Assembly (NCBI GenBank): GCA_004835665.1
Contig: RBKR01000014.1
Span: forward strand, 1,054,001 to 1,118,000
DNA from: Phoma sp. XZ068
Taxonomy: Eukaryota > Ascomycota > Dothideomycetes > Pleosporales > Didymellaceae
Direction: 5' to 3'
Length of the DNA stretch: 64,000 nt
Part shown: in pieces, positions 10,001-19,977 of the stretch
Numbering within the stretch: position 1 is the first letter of the stretch
How the letters are laid out: each line of letters begins with the position of its first letter
Notes under the pieces: model-generated
Told to the model about the DNA's origin: nothing
The model's input: the letters and a program-made list of their open reading frames with translations, nothing else
The model's database searches: none
Made by a program: the position numbers and the translations under genes

Positions 10001-12386
10001 GCTCAAAGCTAACTCACTATCAAGGAGCAAGACTCGTCCACCATCGTGGCCAGAGGGCGATGACACTTCATCTAAGCGGAAATCTGCTGAGTCTGAATCC
10101 GCCAAACGAAAAGCAATTCCGCAAGGCCCCAGTGGTCTTTCTAACATTGCGGCTGCCATCATCGGAGCAGGCATTGCTGGTGGCTCTGTGGGAGCAGCGA
10201 ACAAAGCGCTCCCTAAGCCTCCGCCAAAGGAAGAGATGCTTGACTCCTCGCCCGAGAGCATTCGTCCTTCGCAGCAGCTCTTGAGGGAGAGCGGGTTTGG
10301 AGCCGCAGCCGGATCTGGCAGGAACAGTCCAGGTGGGTCTCCTCGCAGTCCTGGCGACTTCACGATGAGCAAAGGCAACATTCCGTTCAAAATCCCTGAC
10401 TATGTGGAAGCTTTACAAGACGAAGTGGCCTTCGATAAGCCCAGTCTTACACTTGCGATGCCTACCCCACCTCGTCCGACTGTCGACCAGTCGAAAGAAG
10501 AGCGTCCACGCTCGCCAGACTTCAGCCCGACCACTTCTAGAGCTCCAAATGCGCTCACAAGAGAGTCATCGCGAGTATCGATTTATGGGCCGACACATGA
10601 CTTTGAAGAAGCGCGTGTGTCCTTCCATACTACCGTACCGAGCCTTGATGCTGTTGATTCAGACGATGATGATTCAGACGACGGTCTGTTTGCTGCACCA
10701 CTCGCTGGACGCAGTCCACCGCCACCAGCGCGGAATGTATCCATTGCCAGAAACACCAGTGGCCATCGAGCACAACGTCCCAACCTCAAGCTCAAGACAT
10801 CCCGTTCGAGCAATCTGCTCGCTCAGGTGGCGGAACAGCAAGAGCAGAACACCACTGACGACCGTCAATCGCACAACAGTGACAAGATCCCTGAATCCGC
10901 TGCTTCTGCGACATGGACCGACTCACCGCGTGATGAACCCGACTTCAATCGTCGTGACTCGTTTGCCAGTAACGTATGGGCAAACCGTCCTCCTGCCGAA
11001 GCACTTGTAGACCATCTCGATGAGCTCTTCCCCAACGTCAACTTGGACCAGCCTATGCTTGAAGAGGAAGAATCGGAGTCATCCTCAGACGCACCCACTG
11101 ACTCTTCAAACACGAGTACTGGTACATTGACACCAATGTCCTCACTCGATGACGCTGGGCCAGCGAACCCAACACTGAGTCGAGGAAAGACGGGTCTTCA
11201 GTCTATCGCTCAACGCAACATGCGGAAGTCTGGCGTAGGGCTCGGAAGGACAAAGTCTATCCGTGAGGTAGTCAAATCTCAATACCACCCCATGGAGAAG
11301 AGGCCAATGCCCGGTCAGCCCGCTGCTGCAGGTCCCTCGCGTGTTGCTACCCTTCGCAATGGTGGCGATATCGTAAGGAGGAAGTCAACAAAGATGTTCC
11401 ACGCAAGGATCGAGCAGGTCAAGCCTTCGAGAGGATCGCGACTCATCCAGCTCGAGACGATTCCCCAGGACACTCTTCCTCAAATGCAACGCCAGCCCAC
11501 CTTCAAATGGATGAAGGGTCAGCTGATTGGCAAGGGAACATTCGGTCGTGTGTACCTTGGTATGAACATCACCACCGGTGAGCTGATTGCAGTCAAGCAA
11601 GTCGAAGTCAACGCTAAAGCAGCCGGATCCGACAAGGACAAGATCAAGGAGCTAGTCAAGAGTCTTGATCAGGAGATCGATACGATGCAGCATCTCGACC
11701 ACCCCAACATCGTACAGTATCTCGGTTGCGAGCGAAAGGAGTACAGCATCTCCATCTTCCTCGAGTATATTTCCGGTGGCTCGGTCGGCTCTTGCATCCG
11801 CAAGCACGGCAAATTCGAAGAAAGCGTCGTTAGCTCTCTTACTCGACAGACTCTTCTCGGCCTCTCCTACCTTCACCGTGAGGGTATTCTCCACCGTGAT
11901 CTGAAAGCTGACAACATCCTCCTCGACCTCGACGGCACCTGCAAGATTTCTGATTTCGGAATCTCCAAGAAGAGCGACAACATTTACGGCAACGATGTCA
12001 CAAACTCGATGCAAGGCTCTGTCTTCTGGATGGCACCGGAGGTCATTCGTTCTCAGGGCCAGGGGTACAGTGCGAAGGTGGATATCTGGTCCCTTGGCTG
12101 CGTTGTTCTAGAGATGTTTGCTGGCAAGCGTCCCTGGAGCCGCGAGGAAGCCATCGGCGCCATCTACAAGCTGGGGTCCCTGAACCAGGCACCCCCCATC
12201 CCAGAAGATGTGAGCAGAGCAATCAGCATCGAAGGGCTGAGTTTCATGTACGATTGCTTCACCATCGACCCCACCGAGCGTCCCACGGCCGAAACCCTCC
12301 TGCGCGCCCCCTTCTGCTTCAGCGACCCCAACTACAACTTCTTGGATACCGAGCTGTACGCAAAGATCCGCGGCGCATTCCAGTAA
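7080..12386 (+). CDS. BCK1: MAP kinase kinase kinase of the cell-wall-integrity pathway (Bck1 type)
   Basis: A single open exon of 1768 aa from the first ATG in frame (7080); the frame stays open upstream but has no ATG. Domains in order: a Ser/Pro/Gln-rich disordered N-terminus with a polyQ stretch (near 7470-7510); a SAM-like domain about residues 298-387 (WPAEHVQRWLADNGFSKDWQ... to GTGWDQNREREEGRRLRRLV); a ubiquitin-like/RA-type region about 701-800 (YAFVTPDGWNYRLIDITNVD); a long disordered linker; and a C-terminal kinase domain about 1474-1760. The kinase shows the Gly loop GKGTFGRVYLG, Lys in AVKQVEV, HRDLKADN and DFG. The sequence through IVQYLGCERKEYSISIFLEY and SVFWMAPEVIRSQGQGYSAKVDIW is Bck1-like rather than Ste11-like. 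It should relay Pkc1 signals to Mkk and the Slt2/Mps1 MAPK at the cell cortex and cytosol. Confidence 0.93.
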   Translation: MPTAPRQRSSSSLSQSALSDRTGRRAPPAPLATLPSSRSVPEGQLLPDSTSPRGRAHTVADPQQPLPRHQGYAHHLAMYQLPPPPRQPASAPAPHMGLPPPPPRPSTGMTIPPPPHTGGYGVAGWGAPPQQRQQQQQQQQQYQQPGYNPSLYQGYQSHLPPPPGPPPLQQQVEAPLTSATYIPDGESFGPGVGIPALQSHAARHYSDSTFYREDGFPPNADMSGTSFLNLHDSVQSVQYGSNSSLNYPPTPSNRGHLGLPQDPRPAYDQPPSNTATMQNHSNVYHRPDGPASPPVTSPQWPAEHVQRWLADNGFSKDWQESFRTLGLEGSRFLDIGRGHGSKGNVGMMHQVIFPQLAKQTTASGTGWDQNREREEGRRLRRLVRHIVETGSSGPARVPQRSDTGVTVPSAGTDGGVESSPFMPPNPLGFGSTPTTAGNGEDSPGRHMLLHSPSASGPPRKISMQHKTYIVPTIGPPPDYSEGRSTFSKEILRDLEPTAKRHSPSVSGDFGASSFGSHRQASPQQSPALSSARIVSNPGQLSAGIAANGQRYYQHARGNSSESNVSTFATTGSGPPTGRMFPEGRSDSRNENKRNGYEGPRPGTGFSRYDNPEPLSAKDHHKGFFGKIMGRDRKKHDSHPSPDDTSLDSPTSPASHRHHPSGSFFGKSGMNSSETSLNERPPSRRSAQTDANSQVSGRTRISMPEERRYAFVTPDGWNYRLIDITNVDTAAAIRQMCCDELSSGLSQMPGVELFMTTPGQYEHEEALSDTNLLKARSHYGNKFGELKIFVKIPQEGMSAASTGLGVSMSQSTALDSNSQAGSPGGLKSGESTLVPAQAAALRKLTEKEDAPDASSSRLNVGGRPTEPSWATGDDASEQERRRMLELAAEEHRRETKRKQEEYLKGRMQRLKGNSPDPLSASSDNLGFRSAGIIDFDEPRNSPYEELKKPFEPQKATKELVPKRQPPPVPADTTTLLKANSLSRSKTRPPSWPEGDDTSSKRKSAESESAKRKAIPQGPSGLSNIAAAIIGAGIAGGSVGAANKALPKPPPKEEMLDSSPESIRPSQQLLRESGFGAAAGSGRNSPGGSPRSPGDFTMSKGNIPFKIPDYVEALQDEVAFDKPSLTLAMPTPPRPTVDQSKEERPRSPDFSPTTSRAPNALTRESSRVSIYGPTHDFEEARVSFHTTVPSLDAVDSDDDDSDDGLFAAPLAGRSPPPPARNVSIARNTSGHRAQRPNLKLKTSRSSNLLAQVAEQQEQNTTDDRQSHNSDKIPESAASATWTDSPRDEPDFNRRDSFASNVWANRPPAEALVDHLDELFPNVNLDQPMLEEEESESSSDAPTDSSNTSTGTLTPMSSLDDAGPANPTLSRGKTGLQSIAQRNMRKSGVGLGRTKSIREVVKSQYHPMEKRPMPGQPAAAGPSRVATLRNGGDIVRRKSTKMFHARIEQVKPSRGSRLIQLETIPQDTLPQMQRQPTFKWMKGQLIGKGTFGRVYLGMNITTGELIAVKQVEVNAKAAGSDKDKIKELVKSLDQEIDTMQHLDHPNIVQYLGCERKEYSISIFLEYISGGSVGSCIRKHGKFEESVVSSLTRQTLLGLSYLHREGILHRDLKADNILLDLDGTCKISDFGISKKSDNIYGNDVTNSMQGSVFWMAPEVIRSQGQGYSAKVDIWSLGCVVLEMFAGKRPWSREEAIGAIYKLGSLNQAPPIPEDVSRAISIEGLSFMYDCFTIDPTERPTAETLLRAPFCFSDPNYNFLDTELYAKIRGAFQ

Positions 12387-13342
12387 CGCCTTGTAATGAG
12401 CCTTCATTTTTGGCGGATTGCACGAACGCTCATTTTTTCTTTTCTCCTTTCTCTTCTGTTTCCACGTGTGTATTTCGAAAAGGATTATATACCCCTCTTT
12501 TGTACCTTCATTTATCATACAATACCATTGGTTTCTTCATCGTCGTATTGCGTACACTTCAGCTCTGTTCCGGCACTAGGGTAGATAGACGGTGATGATG
12601 ATACCAATACCACTTCTTTATTCAATGCCTCATCCACATCTCTCAATATCACAGAGCTGGTCTTATCGTCCAGGCATACTGCTTGCGACATGTTCATGTT
12701 CATGTTAACGCCATGTCAAGTTAATGTTACATCCCTCCCTCCCGCAACTAACAAGGATCCTCATTTCGCACATATTACACACCCATGTCTCCAACCGCGC
12801 ACCACCCATGGCGAAATTACAATGCCGCCTGTTCCTTGCGCGATGCGAACCAGGTTCATACTGGTGGTAGAGTAATTATAAGCTTAACTGGACTACATCT
12901 ACATGCTGCGCGGTGGATGTGGTGTACTATGGCTGTGCTCGGCTGTTGAAACGTGCGGTTTGGTTGGTTGTTAGCTTTTGTGGCGGTTGGGGGGGTTGTG
13001 TGGTTGGTGGATATATGGATAGATGTAGAAAGTGTGAATGAGCGATGTATCTATCGGCCATTCTAACGTGTTATGATACGATACGATACGATACGATAAT
13101 CGCGCTCGTCGTGCAGACAGATACAGACACAGACACAGAGACAAAACAGGTACACACAAATCCGATACATTAAACTCAAGGAAAAAACATCCTCATGTCA
13201 ATGTACATTGGAAGGTATTATGCAAAAAGAAAACAAACAATATACACATGTCAAGACAACATCTCTCCTGTCTTGTCTTGCTCCTCTTCTCTTCTATCAT
13301 CTACACGCCTCTCTCCTCTCTTCCCAATCACCGCATTCCACC
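12387..13342. other. convergent 3' spacer between BCK1 and tyrosinase
   Basis: The region holds the 3' UTRs of the two converging genes. It contains T-rich runs after BCK1, a short pentanucleotide microsatellite (13075-13098) and nearby CA-type simple sequence. I see no gene. Confidence 0.6.
13075..13098. repeat. (GATAC)n pentanucleotide microsatellite
   Basis: Four perfect gatac units plus a partial fifth, in the 3' spacer between BCK1 and the tyrosinase gene. Confidence 0.9.
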
Positions 13343-15620
13343 TCACATCTCAGCATACAAGAAGTTGCCATCCTGGTCAACATACTCAATCGTCTGCTTC
13401 GTAACACAGTACCCCTGCTCCTCCCACGGGTTTGTCGGGTACGGGAAAACGCCAGAGTTGGATGCCGGAGAAGTAGGCTGACCGCCAACGGTGGGACCCT
13501 CTTCGTACTCGGGGCCGTCGGGGAGGGGCGTATCGATGGGGGTAGGGACGTAGGTGAAGGGCTTGCCAGCGGGCTTGTTCTCGGTCGCCTTGGGGAGTTT
13601 CTGGTAGGGAGCGCTGAGGTCGGGGAGATCGTCGTCGGAGGCGGTGGGGGTGACCTTTGTGCATTTGGCGGAGATGTGGAAGTTGGGGATTTCGTCCGGG
13701 TTCAGCTCGCCCTTGACGCCGACGACCTTGTAGTACAAGTGCTCGGCGAGGTAGGGCTCGACGTCGTCGGGGTGGAGGGACTTGAGGGAGCCGTCGGCCT
13801 CCTTACCCTGGAGGCAGGTGGTGAGGGGGAGAGCACCTTCGGTCATGACGGGGAAAGTGGCGTTGCCGCCGCCGGGCATGGTGCCGCCGAGGATACCGTA
13901 GGCACCGACGTAGTTGGGGTCCTGGGTGTAGTCGGTCGACGGATCGTAGTCGCCCTCGGAGCTGGTGCCATTGGTGTAGGGAGCGGTCGAGTTGGAGATC
14001 GGGTAGGGAGCAGTCGAGTTGGAGGGCGAGGTCGAGTTGGAGCCAGGCTTGCCGATGAAGCAGTGGACGGTGTAGGAACCGGCCATGGCGAACTTGTCGG
14101 CAGCAATGGAAAGAACGTGGTGGTAGTCACCCTCCTTGAGAGGACGGCCCTGGTACTGGCCGGTCTCGTAGGAGGTCTCGTTGTCAGCGCGCTTGGTCAG
14201 AGTGCGCTGGCCAGCACCGTAGAGGCTGGAAACAGCGCGAGCAACCTGGGAGTAGGAGCGCTCGCTGGTCTCAGGGTAGTAGTATCCGAGAACACGGGTC
14301 TCCTTGACGTCCTGGGAGGTGAAGTAGTCACCCCTGTTGTTCTTGGTGAATGGCTTGAGAGGAGTGTAGCTGTTCTTGGCCTCACCCTGCTGCCACTGAG
14401 CCATAGGGCGGTTGATGTTGCCGTTTGCAACGTAGGTGTTGGGAACGATAAGCTGGTACATGGCGAGCAGACGGTCAATGTTGGTGTGGTGGAGCCAGAA
14501 GATGGGGTCGAAGGAAGAGATGTCGAGGTAGTACATGTGGCCACCAGTCTCACCGCCAGCGGTGTTGTGGACGGCATCGTGAACAGACTCCCAGCTGTCA
14601 ACACCGCCGCCGCTCAGGTCAGTGCGGACACCAATCTGGGAAGTGGAGGCGGCACCCCAGGGCTGCTTGCTGGAGAAGAGAGCAAAGACACGGTCACGGA
14701 GAGAGACGCGCATGGCATTGAAGCGGGCGTTCATCTCGTTGTTGTTGCTGCGGGTAGGGTTGGCAACAGGGCGACGGAGTGTGCTGGCGAAGTTGTTCCA
14801 TGGGCCACCGCCCATCTCAGACGGGAGGGAGTTGCCCCAGCTGTACGAGTAGAGAGGGTTGGGGATGGTAACTTGTCCATTGGGCTTGGTGACGGTGACA
14901 GTCTGGTCACGGATCAAGGTAGGAACGGTCGCACTACCGCCATCCACTGCCCAGTCCCAGTAGGGCATACGGAGAGTGGCCGCGGCTTGCTGCAATCGGC
15001 CGCGCTGGTTGGTGGGGAAAGTGTTGATAACCTCCTGAACGCTCTGGAACAAGGCTTGCTGCGCGGGTGTCAGTGTTGTTTTGCGATATCTTCTGCAAAA
15101 TGCTTACCTCGAAGACAGCCAGGTACGGCCTGTGCCATGAACCGAAGAGAGTCTGCGCGTGAGGGCAGAAACCAGCCGTGTTGAGCAGAGGGGTGGGGAA
15201 GTTGTTCCAGGTGACATAAGGACGGCCGTGAACACCGACAACCTGGTAGTAGGAAAGCCTGTCGTTCTTGTCCTTGGCCATGAACCTCTCCATGCCCAAA
15301 AGGTACAAGTTCCACTGGTCGGTGTTTTGCCTCAATTGACGGATCTCAAGACGAGGGGCGGAGACACGGCCATTGTTGTCACAGGTGCCATCGCTGCCAG
15401 TGCGTGTGCTGCACACACCGGTGATTGCAACGAATCCACTCGACTGGCGGGCGACCAAGCTCTCCTGGATCTCATCGATCTGCCTCTTGACGATGTCGTC
15501 TTTCGAATGACGAGCGTGGTGGTGGTGGGCTCCGTGCTGGAGGGCAACTGTGAATTGAAGGAAAGCGAAGAAAGCGAACAACATGGTGGTCATGCTCTGG
15601 GGCTTGCTGAAGTTGGCCAT
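13343..15620 (-). CDS. secreted tyrosinase (type-3 copper monophenol oxidase)
   Basis: CDS is the complement of 13343..15058 and 15108..15620, 742 aa, with a 49-bp phase-0 intron (GTAAGC...GCGCAG). The ATG at 15620 has a CGCCATGG context and leads a signal peptide (core LFAFFAFLQF); an in-frame ATG at 15641 would add seven residues. CuA ligands are probably H131, H154 and H163, with Cys152-Pro-His154 matching the Cys-x-His thioether of fungal tyrosinases. CuB shows HDAVH (331-335) and FDPIFWLHHTNIDR (H361/H362). It oxidises phenols to o-quinones, feeding melanin or sclerotisation. The mature N-terminus begins His-rich (HGAHHHHARH) and a KR site at 45-46 suggests Kex2 trimming. A long C-terminal domain, typical of latent fungal tyrosinases, contains repeated NSTAPY glycosylation sites and ends with EYVDQDGNFLYAEM. 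Confidence 0.93.
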
Positions 15621-17859
15621 GGCGATAGGAATGCTATGCACTTTGCAAAAACAATGACCAGATGAAAGGAAGTCAAAACAGGCTGAGATGCAATTAATGA
15701 GCGTTGCGTGTCCAAAAGAGTGTAACGACGTCGGATCGAGTCCTCGGTCTGTAAGGGGAAAAAGTTGAAGTCCTGAACAGAAACCCCGACGTCAAAAGAC
15801 AACGAAGTATCAAAGGTTTACCGCGGGACAGGCAGGGGCGGCTTGTCGGGTCATATATCAGACTTCCTATTCCTAGCCATTCTCGACTAGGGTTGGGCGG
15901 ATCCCTGCACAGGTGAGGGTGGAGATGGAGCTGGTGGCGCTATCGTATTCGGCCGTCATAGCGCTGTGATTGGCCTTGGAGCACAATGGTCGGGATTTGG
16001 CGAGCCCCTGTGCCTTCGAAACAGCCAGCTCGCTCTGATCCGCTCTACTACGCCCCTGACTAACCTTAAAGCGCACGCGTCTGCGGGCGCTTGGACGGTA
16101 TCCAGTTGCAGATGGGGAAGGCTTCAATGCAAGCTCACGCCGCACCGCCAGATGGCGCATCGTACATCCTGGAGGCAAGGCAGCCCTTCCCGTTGCGACT
16201 TTGTGCAACCTGAGGCATCTGTATACGAGCCGTAGATGAATGACATCGACGACCCGCTCGTTCGCGCTCAAGAGATGAGACGAGCTCGAGCTTGCTGGCC
16301 CGCTGGACCTTCATGCGGCCTCACAGTCCATCGTCTAAAAGGCGCTACTAGCACTCAGCCACAGGGCAAGATTTAAGCCGCCGAGGAGGATTAGGTTCAA
16401 TGCACGCATCGGTGTTGATTTGGGTGATTCCAATGCTGCGTCGAGTCGCGGACATGGAAGAATCGCTGTCCATGCTGAAGTTGCACAAGATGCCCTTACT
16501 CGTTGTAGATGTCGAATTTCGACTCTCGTCCCTTTCGGCAGCGACCAACACAGGCATCTCGAAAGCGGAACGGATTGCTGCTCTCTGGCCGTATCCGCGG
16601 TGCCTGCAAGATAAAAGGGCTGATCTGCACCATGCGCTACCCACCACTCGATGTTTCACCACCGGCAGCCACGACAGACCAATCACTCCACATGTCATCA
16701 CGGATATAAGTCGCTCATTCGACAGGAGCTTCAACTCCCCACAAGTTCGAAAAGCTTGACTACATAAGCAACCCAGATATACGATTAGGAGCCGGATCTA
16801 CAGGCACCTTCTCAACAGGATAAGGGTGGAGCAGGGAGTCCCTATGATGTATATGCAGGGAGAGCGGAGCATCGCAATCTCTCGGTCCTGAGACCCGACA
16901 AAGAACAGCCTTCAGCGATGCAGATGTACAGCTTTGCAAATGCGCCTACTTCAGCAGCTCATTGAGCAGACTACTAAGATGCGCAGATACGAACAGCAAG
17001 GCCAACCCTCCAATCAGCATGCGCCAACGACCTCATCTACGATCGTTGTCCGCCGCAGCCAATCCACAGCAAACGTCACATGCGGCGATCCCGAATATAC
17101 TTAGCAACACCGCACGACACGCGCAGATCTGAATCTCGGTTCCGTGGTAGCGGCCATGCGTGCGCGTCTGAACCAGCTGTTTAACACGGTACACGATCAC
17201 CGAGCTGCACGTCAGCGTCGGTCGCTCTCCGAAGCACAAACCGCCAAGCCCGCCTACTTGAACTGGCTGTGCGCGTGGCCGTTGGGTACGATGGTGAGGA
17301 CCCTAGAGTGCGCCATAGTGGCAACCACACGACGGCTGCAGCGCCGTGGCTTGTGTGCGGTCTGGGGGAGGCGTGACTTGACCGGCGCGGCACGATTGCA
17401 GAGAAGGAAGGAGCTGAAGGATCGATCAGAGGAAGCGGAGGAATGAAATTGCAAAACGGAATATTTGCGGTTTATGCTTATATAGGACAGGCCATGCTTA
17501 TATAGCACAGATCATGCGTGTATACAGTAAATCATGCGTCTATGTACGTCAAGAAAAGGGCAGTAGCTGTACGTCGCTCATAAATGTCATGATGGGTAGG
17601 GGGTATCTTAGATGCATGAAAGAGAAGGGAGAGAATCGAGCATCCACACCATGCTCGGTTCCCTATATGCTCGCCAAATGCTCATCTCAGAAAATGCAGT
17701 CGTGTATTTACACCATGTGCCTGGCTTCGAATTAGCAGCGATTCCTTGGCATCGCAAAATCTCGACGACTTACCAGAGACTTCCGCCACGTAAAAACCTG
17801 TGCAGGTTTAGCACTCGTCTCAGCCAGAAGAAGAATCGCTCGTGTGTGTGTACGAGGAA
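15621..17859. other. gene-poor 2.2-kb stretch between tyrosinase and the SPX-RING gene
   Basis: No open frame here shows a recognisable domain. The left end is the tyrosinase promoter; a TATATG-like box on the minus strand lies at about 15853-15858. Near 17470-17520 a short motif like atgcttatatagNacag occurs twice, close to the 3' side of the SPX-RING gene. An unexpressed relic or a small novel gene cannot be excluded. Confidence 0.5.
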
Positions 17860-19284
17860 TCACATAACGACGCACTTTTGATCCGCGTACACTTCGCCGT
17901 ACTGGTCGATGCCAGCCATGTGCTCGTTGTAGCGCTGCTTGGCTTTTACTTCGTCGGGGAACCATTTCTTCAGGAAAACGGCGAGTTCATTGTCAAGATT
18001 GTCTGTCTCGGTTAGCGCTGTAGAGGTAAAAAAGATATAGGGATGCGACTCACCTGAGTTGGCATCAAAAACGGTCTTGGCCCGACAGAATGGGCAATTG
18101 TGCTGCTTGTTGTTCTGCATAACGATCAGACAGCGTATGCAGAAGACGTGGCCGCAAGACAGCTTGACAGGCCGCCACTCAATCTCGCAGCACATGGGAC
18201 AGCTGTAGTCGTCGAGCTGCGGCACGTGCGAGAGAATGCGCGTGTTGACTTCCGCGCACACGGCTTTGGCCAAGTGCTCGCTGAACTCTGGGTACTCGAC
18301 TTGCCGCGGGAATGTCCGCTTGACACCCAGAGCAGTGCGTTTGTCGAACTTCTTGAGGATCTTGATCATGGCGTTGTGGTTGATCTCGCCGAACCTCAAC
18401 CCCTGCAGGATTTCACGGTTGATGTGCATGAACATGTTCAGCGCGGCCATGTTCTCCTTCTTCTTGAACCTCTCCACCAGTCCGGCTTGCGCAATCTTAT
18501 TGCTGAACTCAGCTAGGCGCTGTGTCGCTTTGTCTGCGTCGTGGCTCTTGTGGTCCTGCTCGGTGGTGCCGAAGAAGATGCCCTCTTCGATGTACATCTG
18601 GAAGACTTGGCGCCAGGCGGTAATGGTCTTTTTGTTGGAGCGCTTGTTGACATCCGTTAGTTTGGCAATTTGTGAGCCAAGGGATTCGATTTGTGCATGC
18701 ATGCGCTTTTCTTCGCGCTCTTGGAGCTTTTCAAGGCCGGCGACTTCGTGGGAAAGTCGGGTAAAGAACTCGGTGTCAGAAGTTAACGGAACTTCGACGG
18801 TGCGGTAGCCGGGTCGAGAGCCGTGGGATGCAGTCTCAGCTCCTGATGACTTTTGTGAGTCTGCTTCCTCAAAAACTCTCAGATCAGTCATGCCGGTCTC
18901 AACGGCCAGCATTTGGAGCTTGCGTTTGGTCTCCTCGTCGATACTAGCACTGTCCACATCGCCGTTCTTCTCATTGACGTAGAAAAGTAGCTTTGGTTGG
19001 AACGGCTTCTTTGCTTGTGTTGACGTTGGATCGGCATTGTCACCGTTTAGAATGTACTCAAAAGGCCGATCCCTGTCACCATCGGCATCGGCCGAGGCGT
19101 TGTAATCCTCGACATGCTTCAGCAGCTTCGACAGCTTTGCAGGGTCGAGGCCAACCTCCTGCAGCTCATCGGTCAGGCGGTTGATGACCTTCTTGAGCTG
19201 GCTGTAGGAAATAGCGGAATCGACCCACTCAGGCGGGAATCCTTCGTTCCGCAGGCACTGCTTAAAAAGGTGGCCGAACTTCAT
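17860..19284 (-). CDS. SPX-domain RING-finger E3 ubiquitin ligase with C-terminal CaaX box
   Basis: CDS is the complement of 17860..18002 and 18054..19284, 457 aa. The 51-bp intron has a strong GTGAGT donor, GCTAAC branch point and CAG acceptor; it is divisible by three and free of stops, so it is easily missed. The N-terminus (MKFGHLFKQCLRNEGFPPEW...YSQLKKVINRL) is an SPX domain, the inositol-pyrophosphate sensor of phosphate status. The C-terminal third holds a C3HC4 RING (CPMC, CGHVFCIRC, CPFC). The layout matches fungal SPX-RING proteins such as S. pombe Pqr1, which restrain phosphate uptake by ubiquitination. The protein ends KCVVM, a plausible CaaX prenylation signal that would place the ligase on membranes; this is inference. 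It is divergent from JJJ1. Confidence 0.88.
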   Translation of the reverse strand: MKFGHLFKQCLRNEGFPPEWVDSAISYSQLKKVINRLTDELQEVGLDPAKLSKLLKHVEDYNASADADGDRDRPFEYILNGDNADPTSTQAKKPFQPKLLFYVNEKNGDVDSASIDEETKRKLQMLAVETGMTDLRVFEEADSQKSSGAETASHGSRPGYRTVEVPLTSDTEFFTRLSHEVAGLEKLQEREEKRMHAQIESLGSQIAKLTDVNKRSNKKTITAWRQVFQMYIEEGIFFGTTEQDHKSHDADKATQRLAEFSNKIAQAGLVERFKKKENMAALNMFMHINREILQGLRFGEINHNAMIKILKKFDKRTALGVKRTFPRQVEYPEFSEHLAKAVCAEVNTRILSHVPQLDDYSCPMCCEIEWRPVKLSCGHVFCIRCLIVMQNNKQHNCPFCRAKTVFDANSGESHPYIFFTSTALTETDNLDNELAVFLKKWFPDEVKAKQRYNEHMAGIDQYGEVYADQKCVVM

Positions 19285-19977
19285 TGCTGGTTCTGGCGTG
19301 GTGCTTGATCCTTGGTAGCTGGGTAGGGCTGACGACTCAAAAGCGCAGCAGACACCACGTGGTGCGGGGACTGGTCGTGGACGGTGCGCTTTGGCACAGT
19401 CAAGCTTCTCTCGGTTCTCTTCCGCTGCGAGTATGTTTAAGGCTCAAGCCAGCACCCTGCGGCGATCAGACGTTGATGCAGGTGCATTCAATGTACAGTG
19501 CTCGTATGAGGGTGAAGGTGTCGTCGTCCTAGAAAGAGCGCGGTGGCGGTGATGTTCCTGCTCTTTTGTTGGGAGTCATGTGGTGCGTCTGCTTGACGAG
19601 TCTCGAAGCTTGCCTGCCGCTAGCCGAAAGGAATCTCCAGAAGTCTCCAGTATCTCCAGGTCGCTGTACGAGGCGCGCCGCGGGGGATGTGTGGCTTATG
19701 AAGAAAAAGCAAAGCGCACTTTGCGTCAACGGTGAAAAACGCGCAGTCCATTTCGGTGCTGTGGCCAGGGCATGTGGCTCTTTCACGCGCTGCCGCCTCG
19801 TCATACTAGATTTTCGCCTTTCTCGGCCCGGGCCAATCAGGGTCCTCGCGCAACGCCTTTCCGAACGGGCTGGCCCTGGTTCCGAGTCACTTCGGCGACG
19901 CGCTTTCACGAATAAATCGCATAGACTGATCCGGGCATCTGACGCAGCAACTTGACCGAGAGCGACTGTTTGCAGCC
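19285..19977. other. divergent promoter region, SPX-RING / JJJ1
   Basis: A 693-bp head-to-head spacer that should carry both promoters. I see no gene or obvious repeat in it. Confidence 0.55.

Noticed and set aside
13208..15184. 658-codon open frame on the + strand across the tyrosinase gene
   Set aside because: It is antisense to a clear tyrosinase with all copper ligands. The translation is low-complexity Val/Gly-rich, as expected from the reverse complement of GC3-biased codons.
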